Source of the DNA: Campylobacterales bacterium | Lineage (GTDB): Bacteria; Campylobacterota; Campylobacteria; Campylobacterales; Arcobacteraceae | Direction of reading: 5' to 3' | Assembly: GCA_027064245.1 (NCBI GenBank) | Contig: JAMOPZ010000070.1 | Location: 1-18,074 of the forward strand | DNA: 18,074 nt | In this document: positions 7,557 to 15,985 of the stretch, piece by piece | Position numbering within the stretch: position 1 is the first letter of the stretch | Layout: each line of letters begins with the position of its first letter | The notes under the pieces: model-generated | What the model was told of the DNA's origin: nothing | What the model saw: only the letters and a program-made list of their open reading frames with translations | Database searches by the model: none | Position numbers and translations under genes: made by a program

Positions 7557-8709
7557 TATTCAAAACCTTTTTAATAATTTTCTCATAAGCCAAATAGTTA
7601 TCATCATAATTACAAACTTTCATTAAATGTTCTCTTGCTTTTTTACCAATTACATTATCTATATTATTATCAATCACAAAGCTTATCTTCTCAACTAAAC
7701 TTTCTACATCTCCAGCATCAGCCAATCCACCAGTAATTCCATCTACAATCAAGTCATATCCACTTCCAACAGCGGTAGTCGTAACTACAGGACACTCCAA
7801 AGCTATAGCTTCATTTACAGTAAATCCCCAACTTTCAATCTGAACATTGGCATCAAGTCTAAATCTAGTAGGCAATACAAATATATCACTATTTTTATAA
7901 TAATATGGTGCTTCATTTGATAGGCAACTTCCTAAAAAATACACTCTACTTTTTAGACCTAATTCATCTACAAGTTTTTCACACTCTGCTTTAAACTCTC
8001 CATCACCTATGACTACCAAATCATACTCTTGATTTATATCTTTCATAGTTTCTATTAAAATATCTAAACCTTTATACTTAACTATTCGCCCTAGATATAA
8101 AAGTCTTTTTTTTGATGTAATTTTATCTAATTTATCTTTTATAATCTTATCTAAAGTTTTATCTTTGATATATTCTTTTGTATCTATTGTAGTATTATAG
8201 GCTATCTCTATTTTATCTTTTGGAAAATTCAACTCATCTACATAAAACTCTTTTGCTTTACTTCCTGCTGTTACTACACCATCAAGACAATATTTAGATA
8301 AAAACTTTATATAAGGATAAATCTTTTTATATTTATTTACCTCTATTGGGTACTTCCATAATTCATCAAAAAGAATTATTTTTTTATCAAATAGTTTTAA
8401 AAGTGGAGCTAACAATAAATATGGAACACCTGTAATATTTGAGAATATATATATTTTATATCCTTGGAATGGTAACTTAAAAAGTTGCCAAGAAAAGTTA
8501 TCTATTGGGAAATTATGTAGTTCTTTAGCTTGAGTATATTTTATATCTGTATCTTGCAGTATTCTATTTATCTCTTCACTTATATGAGTACCTGATTTTG
8601 ATTTACCACTCCAAAAAAATTCTACACCTAATTTTTTTGACAATAACTCAAATATACTAACTCTGTAAGTTCTAGTAGCTGGGTGGATGTATAATATTTT
8701 ATTTTTCAT
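7549..8709 (-). CDS. GT4 glycosyltransferase with EX7E motif
   Basis: A 386-residue protein whose C-terminal half is a clear GT-B nucleotide-sugar domain: LLYLGRIVKYKGLDILIE (203-220), with Arg208 and Lys213 in donor-phosphate positions, VVIGDGEFK (232-240), and the EX7E pair Glu292/Glu300 in IESWGFTVNEA. VVTTTAVGSGYDLIVDG follows in place of the more usual proline-glycine segment. The N-terminal domain starts KNKILYIHPATRTYRVSIFEL and contains FDELWKYP (114-121). It overlaps the CapK-like gene by 11 bases and the acyltransferase start by 8, with no strong ribosome site of its own, so coupling is likely. The divergent N-terminus suggests a distinct acceptor from the other two GT4 enzymes; the sugar transferred cannot be deduced. 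Confidence 0.87.
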   Translation of the reverse strand: MKNKILYIHPATRTYRVSIFELLSKKLGVEFFWSGKSKSGTHISEEINRILQDTDIKYTQAKELHNFPIDNFSWQLFKLPFQGYKIYIFSNITGVPYLLLAPLLKLFDKKIILFDELWKYPIEVNKYKKIYPYIKFLSKYCLDGVVTAGSKAKEFYVDELNFPKDKIEIAYNTTIDTKEYIKDKTLDKIIKDKLDKITSKKRLLYLGRIVKYKGLDILIETMKDINQEYDLVVIGDGEFKAECEKLVDELGLKSRVYFLGSCLSNEAPYYYKNSDIFVLPTRFRLDANVQIESWGFTVNEAIALECPVVTTTAVGSGYDLIVDGITGGLADAGDVESLVEKISFVIDNNIDNVIGKKAREHLMKVCNYDDNYLAYEKIIKKVLNND

Positions 8710-9919
8710 TTAATTCACAAATTGTATATAAATATTTACCAGATTTTAATGGTGGTATATCATTAACAAAAGTAAAAATAATTTTACATTGTTTTCCCAT
8801 AATTTTTTTAATTCCATCTTCAATATTTAATAAATCTTTTTTATTTTCATCTAAGTCTTTAACTATTTTAACTTCAATTAAATCAAATGACTTTTGAATA
8901 ATTTGAAATTTTTTTATCCAAAATTTATTGTATATTAAATGAGTAAAATACTCTCCATCTATCAGTTTATTGTCTCTAGTCTTAAACATATTAACATTTC
9001 TACCACTAACTTTTTCTAAAATTGGAAAATCATATTTAGTTCTATTTAAAATACCCCTGTCACCAATTCTATATCTAATCAAAGGCATAGCATAATTAAT
9101 TAAAGATGTTACTATTATGTCGCCTTCAATACCATTTGGACAAAGGTTTCCGTTTTCATCAACTATCTCAATATACACATCATTTGTAATTACCAAACCA
9201 GCTATATCTGGCTCTTCACAAGCTATATTTCCAACTTCTCTACTTCCGTATCTATTATAAACTTTTGTATTAAAGTTTTTCTCTATAGTTTCTCTCATAA
9301 ATGGATATAAAGTTCCTGCACTTGTAATAATAGAACCTACATTTTGAATATTTAAATTATTTTCTTCTACAAACTTTGCTAACTCATACATAGCTTGAGC
9401 ATAAGCAACTATAAGTTTAGGTTGTTTTTTATTAATATTTTCTACAAATGTAAACATATTTTCTTGAGACATATTAAAACTATTTAAAAAAGTTATATTT
9501 TTTATTTTATTAATTAGTTTACTTTTAAGTGATTGACTATTATTCAGTATCTCTTTTTCATCGCCCCAAAGCTTTATAAAATTATTTCCAAATTTATATC
9601 CAAGTTTTTGTTTCTCTTGATATGTTGTATATCTACTTTGTAATAAATACTCTTTATCTTGTATAAATTTCACAGGCTCACCAGTAGAACCACCTGATGT
9701 ATTTATCCACCATTTACGGCTATTTAAGTCTTTAGATTTTAAATTTTCAAACTGATTTCTTATTATATCTTTAGTTAAAATAGGAAAACTACTTAAATCT
9801 GTAGCACTAAAATTCTTATAGTATTCTGTATTATTAGTAACATAATCTAAAATATTATTTAAACTATAATCTTTGTTGGATTTTTTGTATGCTATTTTTT
9901 CTACAATTCTATTTATCAA
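8699..9919 (-). CDS. CapK/PaaK-like adenylate-forming enzyme
   Basis: Related to phenylacetate-CoA ligase and to CapK of capsule loci, enzymes that activate a carboxylate with ATP as an acyl-adenylate. Visible landmarks in the 406 residues: the phosphate-binding loop NTSGGSTGEPVKF (73-85), YGSREVG (224-230), the aspartate motif LIRYRIGDRG (280-289) and GRNVN (306-310). Length matches the CapK group and is slightly shorter than PaaK itself. The start is TTG at 9919, whose bases overlap the upstream stop as TTGA, with GAGAGGGG eight bases before it. Such genes recur in surface-polysaccharide clusters, where the substrate is mostly unproven; activation of an acyl or amino-acyl decoration would fit the two acyltransferases. 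No acyl-carrier protein or CoA-specific partner is seen nearby. Confidence 0.82.
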   Translation of the reverse strand: MINRIVEKIAYKKSNKDYSLNNILDYVTNNTEYYKNFSATDLSSFPILTKDIIRNQFENLKSKDLNSRKWWINTSGGSTGEPVKFIQDKEYLLQSRYTTYQEKQKLGYKFGNNFIKLWGDEKEILNNSQSLKSKLINKIKNITFLNSFNMSQENMFTFVENINKKQPKLIVAYAQAMYELAKFVEENNLNIQNVGSIITSAGTLYPFMRETIEKNFNTKVYNRYGSREVGNIACEEPDIAGLVITNDVYIEIVDENGNLCPNGIEGDIIVTSLINYAMPLIRYRIGDRGILNRTKYDFPILEKVSGRNVNMFKTRDNKLIDGEYFTHLIYNKFWIKKFQIIQKSFDLIEVKIVKDLDENKKDLLNIEDGIKKIMGKQCKIIFTFVNDIPPLKSGKYLYTICELNEK

Positions 9920-10479
9920 ATTGCTATCCCCTCTCTAAACATCTGTAATTTATAAGAATTATTACAAGCCAACCTTGCTACCAATAATCCTTCGGCATCA
10001 TTAAATCTTAATTTTTCTCTTTTTGTAGTACCTTTAGATGGTGTATTTCTAAACAATTTAAAAAGTAAGCCACGAAATATTAAATCATTTTCTTGAATTG
10101 AGATTTGATAAAAAAGATTTATCTGTTTTATTAGATATTCTATAAAGTTTTTGCCAGCTTTTAGTTGTTTTAAGTAAGTCCCTTGCGATAATGATTTAAG
10201 TTCTATTAACAAAACTACAAATTTATTTTTCTCTTGATATATCAATATCCCATCATTTTTTTTAGTGATATTTTCAATACTATCATTAAAACAATTAAAA
10301 ACTTTATCTCCACTATCTAAACTCATAGCAAATACTTTTTTATTTGTTTGTATCTCTACTTTAGTGCATTTATTAGGTTCTCTTTGTGGTTCATCAAATA
10401 TAATCTTACCACCACTATTGCTTATTTTAAATCTAATATCGATTATCTCATCCAATATTTCAAATAAAGTTTTATTCAT
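9916..10479 (-). CDS. Putative PD-(D/E)XK nuclease-fold protein, partner of the AAA ATPase
   Basis: A 187-residue protein of no family I can name. Residues 76-105 show the layout of a restriction-endonuclease-like core: Asp76 in NDGILIY, then VVLLIELKS with Glu93-Leu-Lys95 at the end of a hydrophobic strand, then a helix containing LKQLKAGKNFIEYLI with Gln105. This D...ExK...Q order is the PD-(D/E)XK signature, though short patterns can arise by chance. No signal peptide or membrane helix. It begins 8 bases inside the end of the ATPase gene and its TGA is shared with the TTG start of the CapK-like gene. The tight coupling to an ATPase that lacks its own nuclease domain suggests a two-component ATPase-nuclease system, plausibly for defence, but this is inference. 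It might instead be a non-catalytic adaptor. Confidence 0.6.
   Translation of the reverse strand: MNKTLFEILDEIIDIRFKISNSGGKIIFDEPQREPNKCTKVEIQTNKKVFAMSLDSGDKVFNCFNDSIENITKKNDGILIYQEKNKFVVLLIELKSLSQGTYLKQLKAGKNFIEYLIKQINLFYQISIQENDLIFRGLLFKLFRNTPSKGTTKREKLRFNDAEGLLVARLACNNSYKLQMFREGIAI
9928..9935 (-). promoter_or_regulatory. Ribosome binding site supporting the TTG start of the CapK-like gene
   Basis: GAGAGGGG on the minus strand eight bases from the TTG at 9919. No ATG in frame nearby preserves the N-terminal domain, so this supports initiation at TTG within the TTGA overlap. Confidence 0.55.
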
Positions 10480-11842
10480 CTTCTAACTCTTCTAATTTTG
10501 TATAATATATATCATCAGATGAACTATTTAGTTTGTTGATAACATCATCAAAAGTCTTTGCTATAATACCATCATTTGATGTTATCTTCATAGGTTCAAC
10601 TGTTCCATCTGTAAGTAAATATGAGTTTATATCATCTTTTGATAAAAGTTCATCTTGGGTATATTTATACTTTGTCATTAATTTTTGTTTTGAGCTAAAA
10701 TCATCTTTTAATATAATCAGATTATTTAACTCTCTTATTATATAATCACTATGTGTAGAGATGATTATATTAACACCTTTATTTATTATTTGAGCTATTA
10801 ATCTTGCTGTTTTTCGTTGGTTATCAGGGTGTAGGTTTAGTTCTGGCTCATCTATGATAAGATAAGCACCTTTAGTTGCCATATGTTCAAGATAAAATTC
10901 AAGTGAAAAAAATGTTTTAACAGTAGATGATGCCATATGCAAATCTATTTTAGGCTGATGATTGTTCCCTTTAAAATATGTTTTATATGGTAAAAAAGAG
11001 ATGCCATCATTTGTTACTTGGTATTTACCTTTTATGATTTTATTGTGTAATACTGTATTTAACTCTCTAAATTCACTTTTATTTTTCTTTAGATTTATAG
11101 TATCATTTAAAAACTCTATATAATCAGCTATGGGTTGAGGATATTTTGATACTATCATATCTTTGATTACATCCATAGGATTGATTTTTGATTTTTGAAG
11201 ATGATTTATAAGTGTATTTCTATTTAAATTTAATTCTTGATAAAATAGATTTAGTCCTGTTCTCTCTGCTGGCAATAAAAAAGTATCATGGAACATATCT
11301 CTAAAAATATATTTAAAAAACAGATTACTTATAAAATCTACATACATATCACTAGGTAAATCTATATCTTTTATGATTATAATAACTTCAATATCATTCT
11401 CTTTTATAATCTTACATACTATATTTTTATTTTTTCCTATTGATAACTCTTCATTAAATTTCAACTCTTTAAAAGAGGTTTGTGTTTCTTCTAAAGTCTG
11501 ATTTATGTTAAGTTTAAAATCATCAAACGAATCTTGAGTAGCACTAAAAAATCTATCTAATGATTTTTCAAAATGTTTTTCAAATGAATTTTTTAATTTA
11601 TCAAAATTATCTTTTAAAAAACTATTTATATTTATTTGCATAGAACCATTTTCTTTAGTTTCTTTTACTATACTTTCAAATATGTTGTGCCTTAGTGTAA
11701 ATCGTTTATCTAATAATTCATATAGTATATAATTTAGATATGTTTTTCCACTATTATTTTCACCACAAAAGATTGTAAGTTTATTTAGTTTTATATCTGC
11801 TTCTTTTATATTTCCTAAATTATTTACTCTAATATTTAACAT
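10472..11842 (-). CDS. AAA/ABC-type ATPase, OLD/RecF-like head without nuclease domain
   Basis: A 456-residue soluble ATPase of the SMC/RecF/OLD type. Walker A is FCGENNSGKTY (25-35); a hydrophilic, partly helical middle (about 75-130) precedes the LLPAERTGLNLF segment (189-200) seen in many AAA_15/AAA_21 proteins; SSTVKTFFSLEF (305-316) stands where the ABC signature lies; Walker B with the D-loop is LIIDEPELNLHPDNQ (328-342); ISTHSDY (361-367) provides the switch histidine. The C-terminus after about 420 is short, so the TOPRIM nuclease domain of OLD or GajA proteins is absent. AAGGAA precedes the ATG, two bases after the acyltransferase gene. Such ATPases drive anti-phage modules such as Septu, PARIS and AbiL with separate effectors; here the candidate effector is the overlapping downstream gene. 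Its role in sugar assembly, if any, is unclear. Confidence 0.88.
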   Translation of the reverse strand: MLNIRVNNLGNIKEADIKLNKLTIFCGENNSGKTYLNYILYELLDKRFTLRHNIFESIVKETKENGSMQININSFLKDNFDKLKNSFEKHFEKSLDRFFSATQDSFDDFKLNINQTLEETQTSFKELKFNEELSIGKNKNIVCKIIKENDIEVIIIIKDIDLPSDMYVDFISNLFFKYIFRDMFHDTFLLPAERTGLNLFYQELNLNRNTLINHLQKSKINPMDVIKDMIVSKYPQPIADYIEFLNDTINLKKNKSEFRELNTVLHNKIIKGKYQVTNDGISFLPYKTYFKGNNHQPKIDLHMASSTVKTFFSLEFYLEHMATKGAYLIIDEPELNLHPDNQRKTARLIAQIINKGVNIIISTHSDYIIRELNNLIILKDDFSSKQKLMTKYKYTQDELLSKDDINSYLLTDGTVEPMKITSNDGIIAKTFDDVINKLNSSSDDIYYTKLEELEDE

Positions 11843-11844
11843 TT

Positions 11845-12783
11845 TTATCTTTCCTTTTTTATAAATTTATGTGTATATTTTGTCATTGGTAATTCTAAAT
11901 ATAAATAAGTCAAAACTCCTAATATAATAGACCCAATAAATAATAATAAATTACTAAAATCTTTACTATAGTAATCATGTACAGAATGTATGAGTATGTA
12001 GTGAGTAAGATATATAGAATAAGATGCATTACCAAGTAGTATTAATATTTTATTATCAAAATCAATATGACTTTTTTCTAATAGCAATATAGAAGTAACT
12101 ATGAAAAATGATGGTATAAGATTGTTATACAAATAGTGATTTACATCATCTACATAATATCCTAAACCTAAATATTTACCAAAAAATAGATATATAAAAG
12201 ATGATAATAACACAACTAAAAGAAAAAGCTTATTTTGAAATATACTTGATAAATTACTATTTTTAATTATATAAAAACTAGCCATTCCAAATATAAAAAA
12301 CCAAAAATAGTTTCCGTACTCAAAACCTCTTGATGTAAGTATATAGTTAAGCATAGTATCTCCGATGATGAGAGCTATCATTACAAACATATTTCTTTGA
12401 AATTGCCCCCCCCATTTATATATAGATAGTGATACTAAAGTATAAAATATAAACTCATAAGTTAAGGTATAACCAACAGGTAGAACTGAACCAAGAGCTG
12501 TAAAACTAAAACTTTGTATTATTCTTAGAACAGTTGGGTCATAAGCAATACCAAAGAGTAAAGTCAAAATAGTTAAAATATAATACAGAGGTGCTATCCT
12601 AAAAAATCTTGCTTTAAAAAATGCAAAAGCAGTTCTTTCTTTTTTATGTACTATATCCATCATAATAAATCCACTTATCACAAAAAATATAGCTACACCT
12701 TGTTCACCTGTTGTTTGCCAAAGATGAAAATATACAACTAATATAGCTGATATTCCTCTTAGATATTGTAGTGAGTTATACAT
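11845..12783 (-). CDS. Acyltransferase-3 family membrane O-acyltransferase, phase-ON (G8 tract)
   Basis: A 312-residue polytopic inner-membrane protein of the OafA/YrhL type, probably O-acetylating a sugar of the repeat unit. Landmarks: LQYLRGISAILVVYFH (5-20) with the conserved His20, GVAIFFVISGF (29-39), RFFRIAPLY (59-67), GYTLTYEFIFY (104-114) and the C-terminal LGNASYSIYLTHYILIH. It is shorter than the 340-380 residues common in the family but all core motifs are present. A run of eight Gs at 12406-12413 encodes part of YKWGGQF (122-128); at this length the frame is open. G9 or G7 would bring a stop within roughly 10-22 codons, so the gene is a candidate for on/off switching. It follows the polymerase gene by four bases with AAGG upstream of the ATG. 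It shares the fold but not the tract position with the second acyltransferase at 6526-7556. Confidence 0.9.
   Translation of the reverse strand: MYNSLQYLRGISAILVVYFHLWQTTGEQGVAIFFVISGFIMMDIVHKKERTAFAFFKARFFRIAPLYYILTILTLLFGIAYDPTVLRIIQSFSFTALGSVLPVGYTLTYEFIFYTLVSLSIYKWGGQFQRNMFVMIALIIGDTMLNYILTSRGFEYGNYFWFFIFGMASFYIIKNSNLSSIFQNKLFLLVVLLSSFIYLFFGKYLGLGYYVDDVNHYLYNNLIPSFFIVTSILLLEKSHIDFDNKILILLGNASYSIYLTHYILIHSVHDYYSKDFSNLLLFIGSIILGVLTYLYLELPMTKYTHKFIKKER
12406..12413 (-). repeat. Poly-G (G8) contingency tract in acyltransferase gene, ON length
   Basis: Eight Cs on the plus strand, coding for the two glycines after Trp124. The reading frame is intact at eight; plus one or minus one base leads to TAA shortly after. 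It is identical in length to the tract at 6926-6933, where eight is the OFF state, and lies at a different point of the protein, so the two switches are independent. Confidence 0.85.
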
Positions 12784-12787
12784 TATT

Positions 12788-13930
12788 TTAAACCTTAATT
12801 GATTTTTGTTTAATTCTTGTATGTAATGAATAGAAAAATAATATTATCCCAATCCAAACAACTGAATCATGTGTTAAAAATAGACTAGCTGTATTTAGTA
12901 GCATTACAATTGATATTAATATTAATATAATTGAAGTTTTAAGCATAAAACTATTTGTAATAAATGAAGCAATACTAGTAATTTTATATATAAAATAAAA
13001 ATACATTACGATTCCAAAAATTGAATAATTATATACTAAATATAGTATCGTGTTATGAGGACCAAGTTCTATTCTCATATCTTGAGGAGATATCGAAATA
13101 ACATTTAATATGTAAATATCATAAAAGTATTCAATCCACTTTATAAACAACCATAATCTTCCATCTACTCCACCATCAGAATAAGTTTGTGTTCTAGCAA
13201 TAAATATGCTTAATAATGATTCTCCAAGACCAAAATACATCAAAATTGGAAGTAGCCCAATAATAAAAATTATAATAACTCTTACAATAATAAATGTTAT
13301 ATTTTTAACATAGTATCCTTTGATATAAGCTAAATTATATATATAAATATTAAATAAAAATAAACTCAGAATTAGAGGGAAAGAACCTCTGTTTTTAGCT
13401 ATTAACATATCAAATACTAACATTATAAATAAAAGTAAATAATTTCTATTTATTTTTTGCATATTAATAGATAGAGCTAAATAAAGTAAATATATTCCTA
13501 TTATATAATACATCATTTGATTACCACCATTATAGATTGGTCTTGTTAGATAATTATAAAAAGGCATAGCCATGAATAAATAGATAATGTATTCTAAATA
13601 CTTCATATATTGATATTTGTGAAAATAGCTGTATTTATTCATAAAATGTATAAATATAGAAATATAAATTATAGATGAAAATAAATATAAAATATCATAT
13701 ACAAATTGGTTATTATTATTAGAGAACAAGAAACTAATTCCAAATAATATTATAGAAAGTAAAAGTAAAATAAAAACATATCTATTTCTAACCTTTTTAA
13801 AATATATTATTAGTGATATTCCCAAAGTAAGTATAGATAATTCTAATCTATACTTAGACATCATATTAAGATAAATAAGTGCTAACAATATTGGAAATAT
13901 ATAAATATAAATTCTTACTATATTAATCAT
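12788..13930 (-). CDS. wzy: Candidate O-antigen polymerase (Wzy)
   Basis: A very hydrophobic 380-residue protein with about ten or eleven predicted membrane helices spread over its length and a large periplasmic loop around 240-295, the usual Wzy plan. In that loop are RTQTYSDGGVDGRLW (246-260) and LGPHNTILYLV (289-299); Arg246 and the GPHN motif resemble the arginine- and histidine-bearing segments of Wzy/WaaL-type proteins. Wzy joins undecaprenyl-linked repeat units on the periplasmic side. It overlaps the flippase gene by 8 bases, the classic wzx-wzy pairing. A WaaL-type ligase shares the topology, but the partnership with wzx inside the glycosyltransferase cluster favours polymerase. Sequence is otherwise poorly conserved, as normal for this protein. 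Confidence 0.8.
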   Translation of the reverse strand: MINIVRIYIYIFPILLALIYLNMMSKYRLELSILTLGISLIIYFKKVRNRYVFILLLLSIILFGISFLFSNNNNQFVYDILYLFSSIIYISIFIHFMNKYSYFHKYQYMKYLEYIIYLFMAMPFYNYLTRPIYNGGNQMMYYIIGIYLLYLALSINMQKINRNYLLLFIMLVFDMLIAKNRGSFPLILSLFLFNIYIYNLAYIKGYYVKNITFIIVRVIIIFIIGLLPILMYFGLGESLLSIFIARTQTYSDGGVDGRLWLFIKWIEYFYDIYILNVISISPQDMRIELGPHNTILYLVYNYSIFGIVMYFYFIYKITSIASFITNSFMLKTSIILILISIVMLLNTASLFLTHDSVVWIGIILFFYSLHTRIKQKSIKV

Positions 13931-15161
13931 TAATCATAACCCTTAATGCATTCTTTCTATAAAAAGTTATAGTAAATATAAATGCAACTAACCAACCAAT
14001 AATCGGAGCTAATACACCAAAATAATTAAAGAAAAATATTATAAATATTATTTTTATCACTATCTCAAAAAATTGTAATTTCGAAACAACATTTAATCCT
14101 AATGTATAATAGTTCCCACTTAAATACAATCTTTGCATAACTGATAATACAACTACACAAGCAGGTACAACATACATATATGGAATATTGGGTACATTAT
14201 CACCATTTAACCATACATCAAGTACAAAACCACCTAAAAATATATAACCTAATCCAGCGAATACAGATAATAATAATATTTTCTTTTCTAATGTATAAAA
14301 TTGATTTAAAATATCACTTCTATTTGATTTAATATTTTTACCTACTATTGCATAAAAAGGTTCACTGAGTCTCCAGCCTAACATTATCAGAGTATTTGGT
14401 ATCTTCCATACAATCAAATATACACCAGCACTTTCACTTCCATATAAATAGCTTATAAGTAATATATCAACTTGCAACAGCAATATAGTAGTTGCTGAAT
14501 TAAAAAAATATTGTATACCATTTGATAAAACAAGAGAATGAAAAAACTTTCTATTTATTTTATCTACTGTTAATGTGAGTTTATGATTTAATTGAAAATA
14601 TAATACAACTAGTATAAATGAAATTATAGAACTAATAGCTAACATTAAAAATATAATATCTAAACTTTTATTATCAAAAAATATAAAAATACTAATAGCA
14701 GTAATAGAAAATAAACTTTGTTGAATCACTTTAAATAATGCTACTTGATATTGTTTTAATTTGGAAACAAGAATTTGAAAATATGTCACTGATACAAAGC
14801 TAAAAAATATAAATACACCAAAATAAATAGCACTGTACAAATAATCAGGTTGAGAAAAATATCCGTATAAGATAAAAGCAATCAATCCTAAGATTCCATA
14901 AATAATATTAGTTATAAAAGATAGTGTAATAATATTATCCTTTAAATAGCTATATTTTAAAAGTGCCTTAGTTATAGAGCTACTAAACCAACTAGTTGCT
15001 ATATCTATAAGAGATTTAAAACTATATAAAATACCAAATACACCTAAAGCTTCTAAACCTAAATATTTTATAATCAAAGGAAAAAGTATAAAGCCAGTAA
15101 GTATATTAATTCCAATATATAAATAGTTAAAAATTGTAGTTAATTTGTAATTATTTAGCAA
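13923..15161 (-). CDS. wzx: Polysaccharide flippase (Wzx, MOP superfamily)
   Basis: A 412-residue integral membrane protein with about twelve hydrophobic segments and few charges, moving undecaprenyl-diphosphate-linked repeat units across the inner membrane. The start LLNNYKLTTIFNYLYIG followed by LFPLIIKYLGLEALGVFG and then SWFSSSITKALLKYS matches the first two helices of Wzx/RfbX proteins (PF01943 type). Initiation is at TTG 15161: AAGGA sits six bases upstream, and the only nearby ATG (in another frame) opens a seven-codon dead end. The end overlaps the polymerase gene by 8 bases. A 38-base gap separates it from the upstream glycosyltransferase, one of the larger gaps in the operon. Confidence 0.9.
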   Translation of the reverse strand: MLNNYKLTTIFNYLYIGINILTGFILFPLIIKYLGLEALGVFGILYSFKSLIDIATSWFSSSITKALLKYSYLKDNIITLSFITNIIYGILGLIAFILYGYFSQPDYLYSAIYFGVFIFFSFVSVTYFQILVSKLKQYQVALFKVIQQSLFSITAISIFIFFDNKSLDIIFLMLAISSIISFILVVLYFQLNHKLTLTVDKINRKFFHSLVLSNGIQYFFNSATTILLLQVDILLISYLYGSESAGVYLIVWKIPNTLIMLGWRLSEPFYAIVGKNIKSNRSDILNQFYTLEKKILLLSVFAGLGYIFLGGFVLDVWLNGDNVPNIPYMYVVPACVVVLSVMQRLYLSGNYYTLGLNVVSKLQFFEIVIKIIFIIFFFNYFGVLAPIIGWLVAFIFTITFYRKNALRVMIND

Positions 15162-15167
15162 TTTATA

Positions 15168-15172
15168 TCCTT
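15168..15172 (-). promoter_or_regulatory. Ribosome binding site supporting the TTG start of wzx
   Basis: AAGGA on the minus strand, six bases from TTG 15161, the best-spaced initiation signal available for the flippase gene. Confidence 0.55.
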
Positions 15173-15199
15173 AATCATTTTTTACACACGACAATATAT

Positions 15200-15985
15200 T
15201 TATAACTCATCTTTATTAAATATTTTTCTAATTTTATTCTTATATTTATTTGGTATATATTGATATATTTTACTACTAATATTAGTATTCATATCACTTT
15301 TATCCCAAAAAAGCCTATTATTAATATCTAAAAAAATACCATCATTTTTTGCATTTTCTTTAATAAAAGATAAAAATTTACCTTTTTCAACAAAATGTTT
15401 GTATTCTAATATTGAATTATAAGTAGCATAAAACTTATCACTATTTTTAAAGGCTTCATTAGTTTTACCTGCTTTTGTTTCAAACTGCCAAGGATTAAAA
15501 TCATATTTCAATAAATCTAATAAAAACTCTTTATCCCATATTGCTGCTTGTAAACTAGTAGAATATGGAACTCTATCTTTTATGGATATTCTACCTATCA
15601 TGGAATTGATTTTCACATCAGGCTTTGGACGAGAAGAAAGTCTTACCATCTTACTATTGTCTTTATTCATAAAATCAATTATTGTATCTATGCTATTTGT
15701 TACTACATTATTTGTTAATGCAAAATCATCAAGATAAACTAATACATATTTTGTATTTATACAGTTTAAATAATCAATCATACTTTTAGACCATGATAAA
15801 TCTGCTCCTTTATTTATATACAACCATTTCTTTGGGCAATATTTTTTTTTATCATTACCATTCGCACCTAAAAATACTTTATATGGATTATCACTCCAAT
15901 ATTTATTAAAATAATAATCTGTAATATTCCATATATCATAAGCTTTAGAAAAACTTGCTATTAATATAGATAATTCATTTTTCAT
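15200..15985 (-). CDS. Putative GT-A type glycosyltransferase
   Basis: A 261-residue soluble protein. The beginning NELSILIASFSKAYDIWN looks like the first Rossmann strand of a GT-A enzyme, GADLSWSKSMIDYL (60-73) is an acceptor or donor loop, and VLVYLDDFAL (81-90) offers a DXD-like metal site at Asp86/Asp87. SLQAAIWDKEFLLDLLK (144-160) followed by NPWQFE (164-169) is a segment I have seen in small polysaccharide-locus transferases. The ATG has AGGAG nine bases upstream. It is not a standard GT2, since the DXD context and the NPWQFE region are unusual, and I cannot name a donor. The A9 run within its coding sequence (codons 46-48, KKK) could be slip-prone. Its place beside wzx fits a repeat-unit glycosyltransferase. 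Confidence 0.7.
   Translation of the reverse strand: MKNELSILIASFSKAYDIWNITDYYFNKYWSDNPYKVFLGANGNDKKKYCPKKWLYINKGADLSWSKSMIDYLNCINTKYVLVYLDDFALTNNVVTNSIDTIIDFMNKDNSKMVRLSSRPKPDVKINSMIGRISIKDRVPYSTSLQAAIWDKEFLLDLLKYDFNPWQFETKAGKTNEAFKNSDKFYATYNSILEYKHFVEKGKFLSFIKENAKNDGIFLDINNRLFWDKSDMNTNISSKIYQYIPNKYKNKIRKIFNKDEL
15842..15850 (-). repeat. A9 homopolymer inside the GT-A gene
   Basis: Nine As on the coding strand encode KKK at residues 46-48. It is the longest A/T run I see in a coding region here; most others are seven or eight. In such an AT-rich genome this may be chance, but A9 runs can cause frameshifts in replication or transcription. Confidence 0.5.

Noticed and set aside
10265..10745. 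Plus-strand open frames opposite the nuclease-like and ATPase genes
   Set aside because: Shadow frames of well-supported genes; no ribosome site or recognisable protein.
10472..11842. Reading the ATPase as an ABC exporter subunit for the polysaccharide (Wzt-like)
   Set aside because: Its Walker B/D-loop DEPELNLHPDNQ, long middle region and missing permease partner fit OLD/RecF-type ATPases, and the locus already has a Wzx/Wzy pathway.
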